From positions 1 through 6,458 of the forward strand of contig DCUM01000145.1 of assembly GCA_002327255.1 (NCBI GenBank): a stretch of 6,458 nt of DNA, given 5' to 3'. This DNA comes from a bacterium UBA2214. GTDB lineage: Bacteria; Zhuqueibacterota; Zhuqueibacteria; Residuimicrobiales; Residuimicrobiaceae. Positions 6,458 to 6,458 of the stretch are shown here, one piece after another. The notes under the pieces were generated by a model. The model was not told the DNA's origin, made no database searches, and saw only the letters and a program-made list of their open reading frames with translations. Made by a program: the position numbers and the translations under genes. How positions within the stretch are numbered: position 1 is the first letter of the stretch; each line of letters opens with the position of its first letter.

Positions 6458-6458
6458 A

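Noticed and set aside
6391..6458. A plus-strand frame starting at ATG 6391 and running off the window
   Set aside because: It has no ribosome binding site, follows the terminator immediately, and shows weaker third-position G/C bias than the opposite strand, where the frame stops exactly at the terminator.

Overview
The window looks like ordinary chromosomal DNA from a GC-rich Gram-negative bacterium. Coding regions prefer G or C at third codon positions, and the three long genes are housekeeping or metabolic. The acyl-CoA synthetase and the LonB-type protease are of kinds common in FCB-group, Calditrichota-like and deltaproteobacterial lineages. The sequence alone does not settle the phylum.

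Layout: (1) 2-2125, minus strand: an AAA+ Lon-like (LonB/COG1067-type) ATP-dependent protease. It is cut by the window edge one residue before the expected catalytic lysine. (2) 2126-2366: a GC-rich spacer of about 240 bp. It holds an 11-bp perfect inverted repeat, a second interleaved 8-bp inverted repeat, a weak terminator-like hairpin and an alternative in-frame start for the protease. (3) 2367-4160, minus strand: complete dnaG primase with a GTG start. (4) 4161-4411: a divergent intergenic region with a strong sigma70-type plus-strand promoter and a leader of about 190 nt. (5) 4412-6325, plus strand: complete long-chain fatty acid CoA ligase (AMP-forming). (6) 6346-6378: a strong bidirectional intrinsic terminator. 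(7) 6377-6457, minus strand: a possible C-terminal tail of a convergent gene that enters the same terminator.

How the genes relate: dnaG and the protease are co-oriented, but the 240-bp structured spacer makes simple operon coupling uncertain. No rpoD follows dnaG inside the window. The ligase is transcribed divergently from its own promoter and would feed activated fatty acids into lipid synthesis or beta-oxidation. It has no evident functional link to dnaG.

No new defence system, mobile element, CRISPR array or tRNA/rRNA is visible. The most interesting non-coding signal is the pair of interleaved inverted repeats between dnaG and the protease. They could fold as a pseudoknot that competes with a terminator-like hairpin. 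The second is the long ligase leader, which overlaps whatever region must drive dnaG.
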